From: Alphaproteobacteria bacterium bin52
GTDB lineage: Bacteria; Pseudomonadota; Alphaproteobacteria; Thalassobaculales; Thalassobaculaceae
NCBI GenBank assembly: GCA_002238645.1
Contig: MPMT01000038.1
Span: forward strand, 1 to 45,125
Reading direction: 5' to 3'
Length of the DNA: 45,125 nucleotides
Both the position numbers and the translations under genes were made by a program. The notes under the pieces were generated by a model. The model was not told where the DNA came from. It saw only the letters and a program-made list of their open reading frames with translations, and did no database searches. Below, in pieces: positions 8,183 through 17,248 of the stretch (the stretch's first letter is position 1; each line of letters begins with the position of its first letter).

Positions 8183-8442
8183 ATCCGGCGGCTCGCGGCA
8201 GTCGCTCCCTCCAGACCCGCGGCACTGCCCGCATCACGATGGACAAGCCGCGACAGCGGCGGTCGGAAGAACAGTGGTGCGGGGAAGCACCGACCGGCCC
8301 GGGACCAGGTGCGCGAGCCGGCTTCTCCGACACGGGACTGCCGACACACCGTCGCGCGGAACTGCCGGCATGGGGACCGGCCCCTGGCGCAACTGGCATC
8401 CCGGCCCGCGCGTTCCCTGCCGGCAACGAGCGGGACCGGTAG

Positions 8443-9654
8443 TCACCCGACCCGGGGTATGCCTCCGTACACGCCTGCCAGGTACTTCTTGTAGTAGTTG
8501 TCGTCGCGCCGTACCGACTTCATGTCGTTGAGGCCGAAGATACTTGATTCGCCGAAAAGATTCCGGTCGCACAACACGATCTCGTCCTTGGACAGGGCTT
8601 CGAGAAGGGTCGCGTTGTGACATGTCATCCACAGCTGTACCAGGCGGGGATTGCGCCGCGGATCGCGGAACCAGTCCACGATGTAGGCCAGCATCTTCGG
8701 ATGCATGCTGAAATCGAGACCGTCGATGAACGCGACATTGCCGTTGCGCAGGGTATCGTGGATCAGCGGAAACAGCCGCGCCAGCCGGAGTGCACCGCGG
8801 CCCTCGAACGCACACGAGACGGGTTGGCGCAGTCCCTCGTGGCGGAACGCCAGTTGCGGTCCCGCGCCGGTATCCTGCAACTCGACGGACCTCACGCCGA
8901 CACCGACAGCGGCGATGACCCGGTTCAGTGCTCCGATCAGTTCCGGATGCTCGACATAGGCCCGGGTGACGTCGGAAGGGCCGATTTCGGCTCCGTCCAG
9001 CGAGACGGTGGTGTTGACCGCTCGGGCGGCGTCACGAATCATCAGGGCAAGGGGATGCCTGAGTTCGGCAAGGGTGGAAATGATGCTCGCGTTGCTGCGC
9101 AGGATCTTCTCGAGCGGGCTCATGTACCCGGCAATCCCGAAGGCCCGGCCGGCCTTGGTCTTCCCGTTGCCGTGACGCTCAACAAGCCGTGTCTTCCTGC
9201 CGGTGGCCCTGGGCCAGTAGACGATCGTTTCTCTCAGGACCTGGGCATCCTCCCAGTTGCCGAGCACCACCTCGTAGCGGTACGGGCACTCGCCCTGGGT
9301 CTGCTGTCCGCCCGCATCGGAAAGGTCCGGACCGGAGAACTGGATCGCGATCCGGGTCGGGGCCGCGGCCGAGACGCGGGAGTTGAACGGCTGATGCGGC
9401 AGCCGAACCCCCTGTGGCAGGGCAAAGCTGCCGTGAATGAACCAGCAGACGAAGGAAAGTGCCCGCAGCAGCGTGGATTTGCCGGAGCCATTGGACCCGA
9501 AAACGACAACGACCTTCGGCGCACGTTCGTCTGATCCCAGGCCACAGGGAACCAGCCGGTTTGTCCCCTGCGGCACGCTCGCAGGAACCCTCAGGTCAAG
9601 CACCTGCCGGTGGCGGATGGAGAAGAAATTCTCGATTTCGACCCTGTAGAACAT
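8443..9654 (-). CDS. AAA15/RloA-like ATPase with altered catalytic residues
   Basis: The 403-residue product starts M-F-Y-R-V-E-I-E-N-F-F-S-I, typical of OLD/RloA-type ATPases. Walker A is G-S-N-G-S-G-K-S-T at 53-61. The Walker B region reads V-A-F-I-D-G-L-D-F-S-M-H-P at 307-319, so the usual D-E pair is D311-G312. The ABC signature region at 284-291 reads E-G-R-G-A-L-R-L where the family normally has E-S-x-G-T. The C-terminal T-C-H-N-A-T-L-L-E segment is family-like. RloA usually pairs with RloB in phage-defence abortive infection, but no rloB lies on either side. It may be a decayed or non-hydrolysing defence ATPase. Confidence 0.85.
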   Translation of the reverse strand: MFYRVEIENFFSIRHRQVLDLRVPASVPQGTNRLVPCGLGSDERAPKVVVVFGSNGSGKSTLLRALSFVCWFIHGSFALPQGVRLPHQPFNSRVSAAAPTRIAIQFSGPDLSDAGGQQTQGECPYRYEVVLGNWEDAQVLRETIVYWPRATGRKTRLVERHGNGKTKAGRAFGIAGYMSPLEKILRSNASIISTLAELRHPLALMIRDAARAVNTTVSLDGAEIGPSDVTRAYVEHPELIGALNRVIAAVGVGVRSVELQDTGAGPQLAFRHEGLRQPVSCAFEGRGALRLARLFPLIHDTLRNGNVAFIDGLDFSMHPKMLAYIVDWFRDPRRNPRLVQLWMTCHNATLLEALSKDEIVLCDRNLFGESSIFGLNDMKSVRRDDNYYKKYLAGVYGGIPRVG

Positions 9655-10128
9655 CCCGGGCCATCCCTCCGGCCTATTGGAATGCGGTTACCCGGTAACG
9701 GCAGCCACCGGATCCCGGTAACGTCCGCCGGACACTCTTCCCCGGCGCCACGGAGCGAGGCTCCTGCCAGGCGGCGCCCGTCCCTTCCGTGGTCCGGGCG
9801 AGGAGGGACCGCACCCGAAACGGAACCGTCCGGATCATTACCCCGAACGTCGTCCCGGACAAGCCCCAATGAGTGCAGGGTATCATTTTGTGCCCTGATT
9901 TGACGAAATCTTGATGAATTCGGAACCATAACTGAGCACAGTACCGCTTGTATCACCGGTTTTGTGTGATCTGTATCCCGGGACAACGGCGACGGGCCCG
10001 TGACTGTGAACAGAAACAGAGATGACTTCAAATCTGTTTCTGGATCAGAACTAGACGGATATATCGACAGGATTACGTTGCAATCGACCTAAAATCGGAA
10101 TTCAGCTACATATCAGGCCTGTTGCTTG
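9655..10128. other. Long intergenic region upstream of the AAA15 gene
   Basis: This gap of about 470 bases becomes noticeably AT-richer between about 9880 and 10115 than the surrounding genes. It separates two minus-strand genes, so it should contain the promoter of the ATPase gene. It holds one perfect inverted repeat (listed separately) and a weak hairpin, GGCCTG at 10116-10121 with CAGGCC at 10130-10135, overlapping the stop of the GT9 gene. No T-run follows the latter, so a terminator is doubtful. No coding region is supported. Confidence 0.5.
10011..10042. repeat. Perfect 10-bp inverted repeat, 12-nt spacer
   Basis: CAGAAACAGA at 10011-10020 is exactly complementary to TCTGTTTCTG at 10033-10042, around a 12-base spacer. 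It lies about 360 bases upstream of the AAA15 start. There is no adjacent T-run, so an operator or RNA hairpin is more likely than a terminator. Confidence 0.6.
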
Positions 10129-11073
10129 TCAGGCCGGCGCGCGCGGCCGATCCAGGGCGTCGAACAGCGCGGCGGCAACGGTTTCGACGGCGAGGTCCGC
10201 GAGCGGCTCGGCGCTCAGCACCGTGGTCAGCGGTGTGGGTGGGGCCGCCTTGTCGGCCGATCCGTCGGCGCGAAACAGCGCGATGGTCGGGCACCCGGCG
10301 AGGGCCGCGAAGTGAAGCGGGCCGGTATCGTTGCCGACACAGGCGCGAGCGCCCCGCGCGAGCGGCGCGATGTCGAGGATTCCGGTCCGTCCGGCAAGGT
10401 CGACCGCCTGCGGACAGGCGTCGAGGATCCGGTCGAGTGCGTCGCGATCTTCCCGGGTGCCGACGAGGGCCGGGACCAGGCCTTTCGCCGCCAGCAGGCC
10501 GGCCAGCGCGCCGTAGTGCGGCCAGCGCTTGTGTGACCCGCGCGGGGAACTTCCCGGCATCAGCAGCACGTGGTCGGGCGGCAGGGCGAAACGGTCGGTG
10601 TCGGCCCGCATGAAGGACAGGTCCGGCAGCTCGACCTGTTCAATGCCGGCGATGGCAAGCTGTGCCGAAAGCCGGGTGACCTGGTGCATCCGGTGGGGAC
10701 GCGCATACAGGTGCCGGTGGCTGCATCCGCGCACGATTCCCGACCATTCCGGGCGCCGTGCGGGCCCTATCAGCCGGAAGTAGAGACCGGAACGGTCCGA
10801 CGTCTGCAGATCGTAGATCCGCCCGAACCGGCCGTCGAGCAACCGTCGGCGCAGGGCGAGCAGTCCCGGCAGGTCCCACGCCTTCGGCTCGTTGTCGATC
10901 CAGACCTCCTCGAACAGCCCCGAACCGCGCCCGAGTTCGGCACAGGACGCACGGGTCAGCAGCACCAGCGATGCGTCCGGGTGATGGCGGCGGATCGCCT
11001 GCATCGCGCCGAGCGCATAGCAGAAGTCGCCGAGTGCCCCGAGCTTGATCACCAGCACCCGGTCCGGCGTCAT
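10129..11073 (-). CDS. Glycosyltransferase family 9 (heptosyltransferase-like)
   Basis: The 314-residue product begins R-V-L-V-I-K-L-G-A-L-G-D, the GT9 start seen in heptosyltransferases of LPS core synthesis. Further signs are L-L-M-P-G-S-S-P-R-G-S-H-K-R-W-P (sugar-nucleotide region) and V-G-N-D-T-G-P-L-H-F-A-A, the family signature near residue 255. It acts at the cytoplasmic face of the inner membrane. Its ATG overlaps the stop of the GT4 gene by 4 bases (ATGA), which implies translational coupling. An upstream in-frame extension overlapping GT4 is rejected. Confidence 0.92.
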   Translation of the reverse strand: MTPDRVLVIKLGALGDFCYALGAMQAIRRHHPDASLVLLTRASCAELGRGSGLFEEVWIDNEPKAWDLPGLLALRRRLLDGRFGRIYDLQTSDRSGLYFRLIGPARRPEWSGIVRGCSHRHLYARPHRMHQVTRLSAQLAIAGIEQVELPDLSFMRADTDRFALPPDHVLLMPGSSPRGSHKRWPHYGALAGLLAAKGLVPALVGTREDRDALDRILDACPQAVDLAGRTGILDIAPLARGARACVGNDTGPLHFAALAGCPTIALFRADGSADKAAPPTPLTTVLSAEPLADLAVETVAAALFDALDRPRAPA

Positions 11074-12206
11074 CGCCCGCTCCGCGCCGCCAGCAGGTCG
11101 TCGTAGAGTTCGAGGGTCCTGGAGCACATGGTCGTCATGGAATAGGTCTCGAGCATGCGCCCGGGCGCGGGAACCACTGTTCCCGCTGTCTCGACCGCCG
11201 CCAGGGCGGCGGCAATGCCATCGGCGAGGGCTGCCGCGTTCCCCGGTTCGACCAGCACGCCGCCGGCGTCGCCGGCGAGGATTTCGCGGGCTCCGCCGTG
11301 ATTGCCGGCGATCACGCGGCGCCCGGCCACCCGGGCCTCGACGATCACGCGGCCGAACGGCTCGGGATCAAGCGACGCCGAGACCACCGCGTCGGCGAGC
11401 AGGCAGGCGGCCGGCATGTCGTCGCACTGGCCGGTCATGGTGATGCGCGGGGCGAGTCCGAGCTCGGAGATCCGTGACTGCAGGCGGGCGGAAAACCCGC
11501 GTCTTTCGTCCCAAGGGCCGACCATGAGGCAGTGCCACGCCAGCGTCCTGATCCGGGCGAGGGCGTTGACCAGCAGTTCGTGTCCCTTCCAGCGCGTGAC
11601 CCGGGCCGGCAGCATGATCACCGGTGTGTCCCGTGGCACCGCCCACTCCCCGGCAAGCGCGGCGACGCGGTCCTGCGCGACCCGGTCGGCACCGTGCGCC
11701 CCGAGGTCGATGCCACGGTGGATCGTGCACAGGCGAGGGGGCACGATCCCGTAGCGCCGCTGAATCTCGGCTGCGACATGATCGGAGATCGCGATGACGC
11801 GATCACCCCTGCTCATGATGGAATTATATCGCTTTTTCAACAAATTGGCGTCGCCATAGCGCCCGTGGAAGGTGGTGACGAACAGGCAGCCGGTCAGGCG
11901 CGCCGCCCTCAGGGCAATCCAGGCCGGCATGCGCGAGCGGGCGTGGATGATGTCGACCCGGTGCCGGCGGACCGTGTCGAGGAGCCGCGAGACATTGCGC
12001 CGCCACGCAAGCGGGTTCTTGCTTCCGACGGGAAAGGCGACGTGTCGGGCGCCGGCTGCCTCGAGCTCGGGCACCATGCGCCCGCCAGCCGAGACCACCA
12101 CCGGGTTCCAGCCCGCCCCGGCCAGCGCACGGGCAATGTCGACGGTCCCGCGTTCGACGCCCCCGCTCTCGAGTGCCGGGAGAACCTGGAGGACGGTGGG
12201 CGGCAT
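11070..12206 (-). CDS. Glycosyltransferase family 4 (LPS/polysaccharide type)
   Basis: The 378-residue product is a GT-B fold transferase. The N-terminal domain has L-P-A-L-E-S-G-G-V-E-R-G-T, usual for GT4 enzymes of LPS assembly, and the acceptor side has T-F-H-G-R-Y-G. The C-terminal donor domain has L-P-A-R-V-T-R-W-K-G-H and the E-x7-E-like segment P-E-P-F-G-R-V-I-V-E-A. It probably adds one sugar in LPS core or O-antigen synthesis. I chose the ATG at 12206; the extension to 12251 is less likely. It forms a coupled pair with the GT9 gene. Confidence 0.92.
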   Translation of the reverse strand: MPPTVLQVLPALESGGVERGTVDIARALAGAGWNPVVVSAGGRMVPELEAAGARHVAFPVGSKNPLAWRRNVSRLLDTVRRHRVDIIHARSRMPAWIALRAARLTGCLFVTTFHGRYGDANLLKKRYNSIMSRGDRVIAISDHVAAEIQRRYGIVPPRLCTIHRGIDLGAHGADRVAQDRVAALAGEWAVPRDTPVIMLPARVTRWKGHELLVNALARIRTLAWHCLMVGPWDERRGFSARLQSRISELGLAPRITMTGQCDDMPAACLLADAVVSASLDPEPFGRVIVEARVAGRRVIAGNHGGAREILAGDAGGVLVEPGNAAALADGIAAALAAVETAGTVVPAPGRMLETYSMTTMCSRTLELYDDLLAARSGR

Positions 12207-12270
12207 CGTGCGTTCCCGGGACGGGATGCTAAGGTCTGGTGCGGCTTGCATCTGTGAACACGGATACGCG

Positions 12271-13059
12271 ATGACAGATCTTTCGGAAACGTCCTGCCCG
12301 GACGCGCCTTCCTACCACATCGGGCCGGAGGGCGCGCGAATTGCCTTCGCGCGGACACCGGGTCGCTCGCCCGGGCTGGTGTTTCTCGGCGGCTACGCGT
12401 CCGACATGACCGGGTCCAAGGCGCTGGCGCTCGAGGCCTACGCCCGGACGCGGGGGCTCGCCTGTCTCAGGCTGGACTACCAGGGCCACGGACAGTCGTC
12501 GGGCGACTTTGCCGACGGCACCATCGGGCTGTGGCTGTCGGATGCGCTGGCGGTCATCGATGCCGAAACCGCGGGGGCCCAGATCCTGGTCGGATCCTCC
12601 ATGGGCGGGTGGATCATGCTGCTTGCGGCACTGCAGCGCCCCGACCGGGTGGCCGGGCTTGTCGGTATCGCGCCGGCGCCCGACTTCACCGAGGAACTGA
12701 TGTGGCCCGATCTCGGGCCCGAACAGCAGCGCGTGCTGGAACGCGAGCGCATCCTCCGCGTGCCGTCGGAGTACAGCGACGAGCCGACCATCATCACCAT
12801 GGCGCTGATCGAGGAGGGTCGCGATCACCTGCTGCTGAACGCCACGGTGCCGATCGCGGTCCCGGTCAGGCTGCTGCACGGCATGCGCGATCCCGACGTG
12901 CCGTGGCAGCACTCGGTCAGGCTGGCCGACCGGCTCGAGTCGACGGACGTGCGCATCACCCTGGTCAAGGACGGGGATCACCGTCTCTCGACACCGGAAG
13001 ACCTGGACCTGCTTGCCGCGACCCTCGACGAACTTGTGGCCGCTGTCCCGACCGCGTAG
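12271..13059 (+). CDS. ABHD10-like alpha/beta hydrolase
   Basis: The 262-residue product shows the alpha/beta-hydrolase triad: nucleophile elbow G-S-S-M-G-G-W, an Asp in R-D-P-D-V-P-W, and His in D-G-D-H-R-L-S. L-G-G-Y-A-S-D-M-T-G-S-K-A resembles the N-terminal part of mammalian ABHD10 and its alphaproteobacterial relatives, which act as acyl-protein or acyl-glucuronide esterases. The ATG at 12271 gives a normal length for the family; the longer frame starting at 11872 runs antisense through the GT4 gene. It converges on the NHL gene with a 4-base gap. Confidence 0.9.
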   Translation: MTDLSETSCPDAPSYHIGPEGARIAFARTPGRSPGLVFLGGYASDMTGSKALALEAYARTRGLACLRLDYQGHGQSSGDFADGTIGLWLSDALAVIDAETAGAQILVGSSMGGWIMLLAALQRPDRVAGLVGIAPAPDFTEELMWPDLGPEQQRVLERERILRVPSEYSDEPTIITMALIEEGRDHLLLNATVPIAVPVRLLHGMRDPDVPWQHSVRLADRLESTDVRITLVKDGDHRLSTPEDLDLLAATLDELVAAVPTA

Positions 13060-13063
13060 CCGG

Positions 13064-14026
13064 TCAGTCCAGTTTCTCGAGCTTCTGCAGGGTCCTGAGC
13101 CACTGCGGGCGCGTTTCGCCGGGGCGCATGTTGCCCCAGTTGGTGTAGGAAACCTCGCCGACGTAGATGTCGCCACGGGAGTCCTCGGCCAATCCGTGCG
13201 GCGCCCAGAACCGCCCGGGCTCCGGCCCGGCCCCGTCCTCTCCGCCGAGCCGCGCGAGCAGTTCGCCCGAACTGGTCACGATGCTGAGCCGCGGTCCGAG
13301 GTTCGGGTATTCCTGGTTGACCGGCATGCCGGGGCCGAGTTCACCGACGACACAGTGCGGACACTCGCCGCGTGGCATGTACAGGCCGCACGGCCGGTGC
13401 AGGTTGTTCCACTGGGTCTCGTAGCGGCCCGCGGTGTCGAAGACCTGCACCCGGTGGTTCTCGCGGTCGGCGACGTAGATCCAGCCATCGTCGTCGGCCA
13501 CGATGTTGTGGACGAGGTTGAACTGCCCCGGACCGCTGCCCGACTCGCCCCAGCTGTGCAGCAGCCGTCCGGCAGGATCGTACTTGTGCACGCGGGCATT
13601 GCCGTAGCCGTCCGAGACGAAGATGTTGCTGTCGGGACAGAGCGCGGTGTGGGTGCAGCGATGAAACGGGGTGCCGCTCATGAACGGAGCCGCTTCGCCC
13701 GGAACGCCGATTTCCAGCAGCATTGTACCGTCCGGCGTCATCTTGCGCACCGTGTGATCGCCATCGTCGGTGCAGTAGAGCATCCCGTCCGGTCCGATGT
13801 GCAGCCCGTGGGCCCGGTGGAACAGGTCCTCGCCCCAGGAGCGCAGGAAGTTGCCGTCGCGGTCGAACACGATCATCGGGTGCTCGCCGCGGTTGAACAC
13901 ATAGACCTGGTCCTTGCTGTCGACCGCGACCGCCGCGACGTCCATCAGCGTCCAGCCGTCGGGCAACCGGCCCCAGCCGTCGACCACGCGGTAGCGCCAC
14001 TCGCCGCTTCCCAGGATTGTCGACAT
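13064..14026 (-). CDS. NHL-repeat six-bladed beta-propeller protein
   Basis: The 320-residue product consists of NHL-type repeats. Examples are D-Q-V-Y-V-F-N-R-G, H-G-L-H-I-G-P-D-G, N-I-F-V-S-D-G-Y-G-N-A-R-V and G-W-I-Y-V-A-D-R-E-N-H-R-V-Q-V-F. The order resembles peptidyl-alpha-hydroxyglycine alpha-amidating lyase-like bacterial propellers. There is no clear signal peptide. The start ATG overlaps the GMC stop by one base (TGATG), so the two genes are co-translated. Whether it is an enzyme (lyase/lactonase-like) or a binding scaffold cannot be decided; its link with the dehydrogenase hints at handling the oxidised product. Confidence 0.87.
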   Translation of the reverse strand: MSTILGSGEWRYRVVDGWGRLPDGWTLMDVAAVAVDSKDQVYVFNRGEHPMIVFDRDGNFLRSWGEDLFHRAHGLHIGPDGMLYCTDDGDHTVRKMTPDGTMLLEIGVPGEAAPFMSGTPFHRCTHTALCPDSNIFVSDGYGNARVHKYDPAGRLLHSWGESGSGPGQFNLVHNIVADDDGWIYVADRENHRVQVFDTAGRYETQWNNLHRPCGLYMPRGECPHCVVGELGPGMPVNQEYPNLGPRLSIVTSSGELLARLGGEDGAGPEPGRFWAPHGLAEDSRGDIYVGEVSYTNWGNMRPGETRPQWLRTLQKLEKLD

Positions 14027-15681
14027 CACGCGTCTCCCCCTTCTTCCGTGCGGACGTGGCCCGCGGACTGTTGCGCATCCTCGAGGATCATCGCCGCCGC
14101 CTTCTCGCCGATCATGATCGACGGCGCGTTGGTGTTTCCGGCCACGATCGACGGCATGATCGAGGCATCCGCAACCCGAAGGCCGTCGATACCGTGCACC
14201 CGCAGCCGGGCGTCGGTTACCGAATCCGACGCGTTCCCCATCCGGCAGGTTCCGGCCGGGTGGTGGTTTCCGATCCCGCGCTGGCGCACGTCGGCGAGCA
14301 GCTCCTCGTCGCTGTCGCACACGATGCCGGGTTCGATCTCGCCAAGGTTCCAGTCCGCGAGCGCCGGCTGGCCGGCAATCCGCCGGCACAGGCGCATGCC
14401 GAACAGGATGGCGCGCCGGTCGTATTCCGAGCGCAGGAACTCGTAGCTGATCGCGGGCGGGGCCAGCGGGTCCGGGCTCGCCATGCGCACTGTTCCGGTA
14501 CAGTCAGGCGCCAGGTGGACCGGGCTGAAGGAAAAGCACGAATACGGGTGCGCAACCACGCGGTCCGGGCTCCGCTCCTTGGCACTCCACAGGAACATGT
14601 TGATCTGGATGTCCGGGCCCTCGAGCCTCGGGTCGGAGCGCGTGAACAGACCGGCGCTGATCCCGGTGTTGGTGAGAGGGCCCTTGCCGAACAGGTACCG
14701 GGCCCCGGCGAGGAGGCGGCGCGGCAGGCTGTTCGCCAGGTCGTTCATGGTCACGTGCCGCGAGCACCGGTAGACAAGGTAGGTGTTGAAGTGATCGCGC
14801 AGATGCGAACCGACACCCGGCAGGTCGACCTCGACCTCGACACCCATGCGCCGGAGCAGGTCACCCGGCCCGATGCCGGACAGCTGGAGCAGGTGCGGAG
14901 AGCCGAAGGCGCCACCGCTGACCACGATCTCCCGTCGCGCCCGGGCGTGGCGGATCCCGGCGGGCGACTGGTATTCGATCCCGGTCGCGCGGCCCCCGGA
15001 CAGGATCAGCCTGCGCGCCTGCGCGCCGGTGACGACCGTCAGGCCGGTACGCCGGGCCGCGGGCTTGAGATAGGCCCGGGCGGCACTCCAGCGCCGGTTC
15101 CGGGACGCCGTGAACTGGTAGAACCCGACGCCTTCCTGGACCGGTCCGTTGAAATCCGGGTTATAGGGAATGCCGGCCTGTATTGCCGCCTTGATTATGG
15201 CGCTCGGCAGCGGCCAGCGTTCGGGCACGTCGGAGACCCGGAGCGGGCCGCCGGTACCGTGCAGCTCGTCGGCGCCGCGCTCGTTGTCCTCCGCCTTGAG
15301 GAAGTACGGCAGCACCGACGCCCAGTCCCACCCCTCGAGCCCGCGCTGTCGCCAGCCATCGTAGTCGCGGGGCTGGCCGCGCATGTAGATCGTCCCGTTG
15401 ATCGAACTGGTACCGCCCAGAACCCTGCCGCGAGGCAGGTAGAGGCGGCGCCCGTCGAGGGCCTCGACCGGCTCGGACTGGAACTTCCAGTTCACCCGTG
15501 CATCGGTATAGATCTTGGCGTAGCCGAGCGGGATGTGGATCCAGGGATTGGTGTCACGGGGTCCCGCCTCGAGCAGCAGCACCGAGTAGCGGCCGCTCTC
15601 GCTCAGGCGTGCCGCGACAGCGCATCCTGCCGAACCCGCTCCGGACACGATGAAGTCGAATTCCGCATTGTCCTCGACCAT
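14026..15681 (-). CDS. GMC-family flavin oxidoreductase (choline dehydrogenase-like)
   Basis: The 551-residue product has the FAD fold G-A-G-S-A-G-C at 14-20, GMC signature 1 in G-R-V-L-G-G-T-S-S-I-N-G, signature 2 in G-A-F-G-S-P-H-L-L-Q-L-S-G-I-G, and the active-site histidine in N-H-H-P-A-G-T-C-R-M-G. The family oxidises primary alcohols to aldehydes or acids and passes electrons to quinone or oxygen. Length is normal. It is the first gene of a two-gene unit with the NHL propeller. The substrate cannot be named; choline is only the best-known case. Confidence 0.93.
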   Translation of the reverse strand: MVEDNAEFDFIVSGAGSAGCAVAARLSESGRYSVLLLEAGPRDTNPWIHIPLGYAKIYTDARVNWKFQSEPVEALDGRRLYLPRGRVLGGTSSINGTIYMRGQPRDYDGWRQRGLEGWDWASVLPYFLKAEDNERGADELHGTGGPLRVSDVPERWPLPSAIIKAAIQAGIPYNPDFNGPVQEGVGFYQFTASRNRRWSAARAYLKPAARRTGLTVVTGAQARRLILSGGRATGIEYQSPAGIRHARARREIVVSGGAFGSPHLLQLSGIGPGDLLRRMGVEVEVDLPGVGSHLRDHFNTYLVYRCSRHVTMNDLANSLPRRLLAGARYLFGKGPLTNTGISAGLFTRSDPRLEGPDIQINMFLWSAKERSPDRVVAHPYSCFSFSPVHLAPDCTGTVRMASPDPLAPPAISYEFLRSEYDRRAILFGMRLCRRIAGQPALADWNLGEIEPGIVCDSDEELLADVRQRGIGNHHPAGTCRMGNASDSVTDARLRVHGIDGLRVADASIMPSIVAGNTNAPSIMIGEKAAAMILEDAQQSAGHVRTEEGGDA

Positions 15682-15766
15682 GGGTCCGGCTCTCCGACAC
15701 GGTGCCGGACAACGCTGCTCCCGGCTGCGTGCGCTGTCAATCGGTCAGGCAGGCAGGATTGCGATT

Positions 15767-16927
15767 TCAGTACGATCGCGGCAGCCCGAGTTCGCGTTCG
15801 GCGATGTAGCACAGGGCAAGGTGGGGCGTGATCGGGGCGAGCCGGTGGATCAGTGACTCGCGCAGGTACCGCTCGACGTGGAACTCGCGCGCATACCCCA
15901 TGCCGCCATGGGTCATCACCGCGGTGTTGCAGGCCTTGAACGCCGCTTCGCCGGCGAGGTACTTCGCCGCGTTCGCCATCACCCCGCACGGCTCGCCACG
16001 GTCGTAGAGCTGGGCTGCCCGAAACGCCATGAGGTTTGCGGCCTCCAGTTCGGCCCAGCATTCCGCGAGCGGGTGCTGGATCGACTGGTTCATGCCGATC
16101 GGACGTCCGAACACCCTGCGCTCGCGCGCGTAGTCGCTTGCCCGGGCGAGGGCGGCACGCCCGAGACCGATCAGGCCCGCGGCAATCAGGATGCGTTCCG
16201 GGTTGATGCCGTGCAGCAGGTAGCGGAACCCGGAACCCTCCTCGCCGATCCGGTCCTCGAACGGGATCTTGAGCCCGTCGATGAACAGCATGTTCGAATC
16301 GACGCATGCCCGGCCCATCTTGGGGATCTCGCGGATCTCGATCCTGGACCGGTCAAGGTCGGTGTAGAACAGGCTGAGACCATCGATCGGCCTGGCGGTG
16401 TCGGGATCGGTGCGGGCGATCAGCAGGATCTTGTTGGCGACCTGCGCCGTGGTGGTCCAGGCCTTGCTGCCGTGCACCACGTACCCGTTCGCGGTGCGCT
16501 CGGCCCGGGTCCTGAGCCGGGTGGTGTCGAGCCCGGTTTCCGCCTCCGTGACGGCGAAACAGGCGATGTCGGTCCGCCTGATGATGGGCGGCAACGCCCG
16601 AGCCTTCTGCTCCGCGCTGCCGTGGCGGACCACCGGGTTCAGCCCGAAGATGCCGATGCTGACCGAGGAGACACCGCCGTTTCCCGCGCCCGAGCGCGAG
16701 ATCTCCTGCATCAGGATCGCTGCCTCGGTAATCCCGAGCCCCGCTCCGCCATACTCCGCCGGCATGGCGATGCCCATGTAGCCGGCTCCGGCAACGGCCT
16801 GGCAGAAATCTTCCGGGAACCGGCCGTCCCGATCGCGTTCAAGCCAGTAGTCGTCCCCGAACCCGGCGCACAACCGGGCCACGCTGTCGCGTATCTGCAG
16901 CTGCTCGGTCGTAAAATCGATGCTCAT
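15767..16927 (-). CDS. Acyl-CoA dehydrogenase family protein
   Basis: The 386-residue product, starting M-S-I-D-F-T-T-E-Q-L, has the ACAD N-terminal helical domain, the middle-domain motif C-F-A-V-T-E-A-E-T-G-L-D-T, and a C-terminal domain with R-R-V-F-G-R-P-I and T-H-G-G-M-G-Y-A-R-E-F, which contains the likely catalytic Glu. It would introduce a double bond next to the CoA thioester with FAD and ETF. The open frame continues upstream into a low-complexity GC region, so the ATG at 16927 is chosen. It could serve the acyl-CoA made by the ligase and CoA-transferase encoded at 22179-25031. Confidence 0.93.
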   Translation of the reverse strand: MSIDFTTEQLQIRDSVARLCAGFGDDYWLERDRDGRFPEDFCQAVAGAGYMGIAMPAEYGGAGLGITEAAILMQEISRSGAGNGGVSSVSIGIFGLNPVVRHGSAEQKARALPPIIRRTDIACFAVTEAETGLDTTRLRTRAERTANGYVVHGSKAWTTTAQVANKILLIARTDPDTARPIDGLSLFYTDLDRSRIEIREIPKMGRACVDSNMLFIDGLKIPFEDRIGEEGSGFRYLLHGINPERILIAAGLIGLGRAALARASDYARERRVFGRPIGMNQSIQHPLAECWAELEAANLMAFRAAQLYDRGEPCGVMANAAKYLAGEAAFKACNTAVMTHGGMGYAREFHVERYLRESLIHRLAPITPHLALCYIAERELGLPRSY

Positions 16928-17248
16928 GGCTGGCGTCCTTGCAGTCGGGCGAATCGGGTCGGGCGGAATGCGGTGCACGGTGTTCCGACGTCGCCGGACA
17001 TGGCCGGAAAACCGGCCCCGCCCCATCCGGCGGCCGCCGGGGGCCCGGGGCGCGCGGGCGGGGGACGGGGGGGAAACCCCGCCCCCGCCGCATCCGGCGG
17101 CGGCAGGGCGCCGGGGTCGCGCGACCGGCGCGCTTGTGCACCCTTGCGGACCCGTCGCGCCGCGGCGCCGCCATGCGGGACCGGGTCCCGGGCCGGTACG
17201 GCAGGGCAATTCGGTCATTTCCGCTCGCGGGCGGTTCCGGATCGGCTC
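16928..17248. other. Very GC-rich intergenic region with strong hairpin
   Basis: Between the TauD and acyl-CoA dehydrogenase genes lie about 320 bases of extreme GC content. Positions 57-70 and 77-89 within 17000-17100 form a 12-bp G/C stem (one bulged A at 17065) around a GGGAAA loop. There is no T-run on either strand, so intrinsic termination is uncertain. CATCCGGCGG occurs twice (about 17025 and 17091). No gene is supported. Confidence 0.5.

Noticed and set aside
17057..17089. Intrinsic terminator
   Set aside because: The G/C stem is strong, but no T-run follows on either strand, so I list it only as a hairpin in the intergenic entry.
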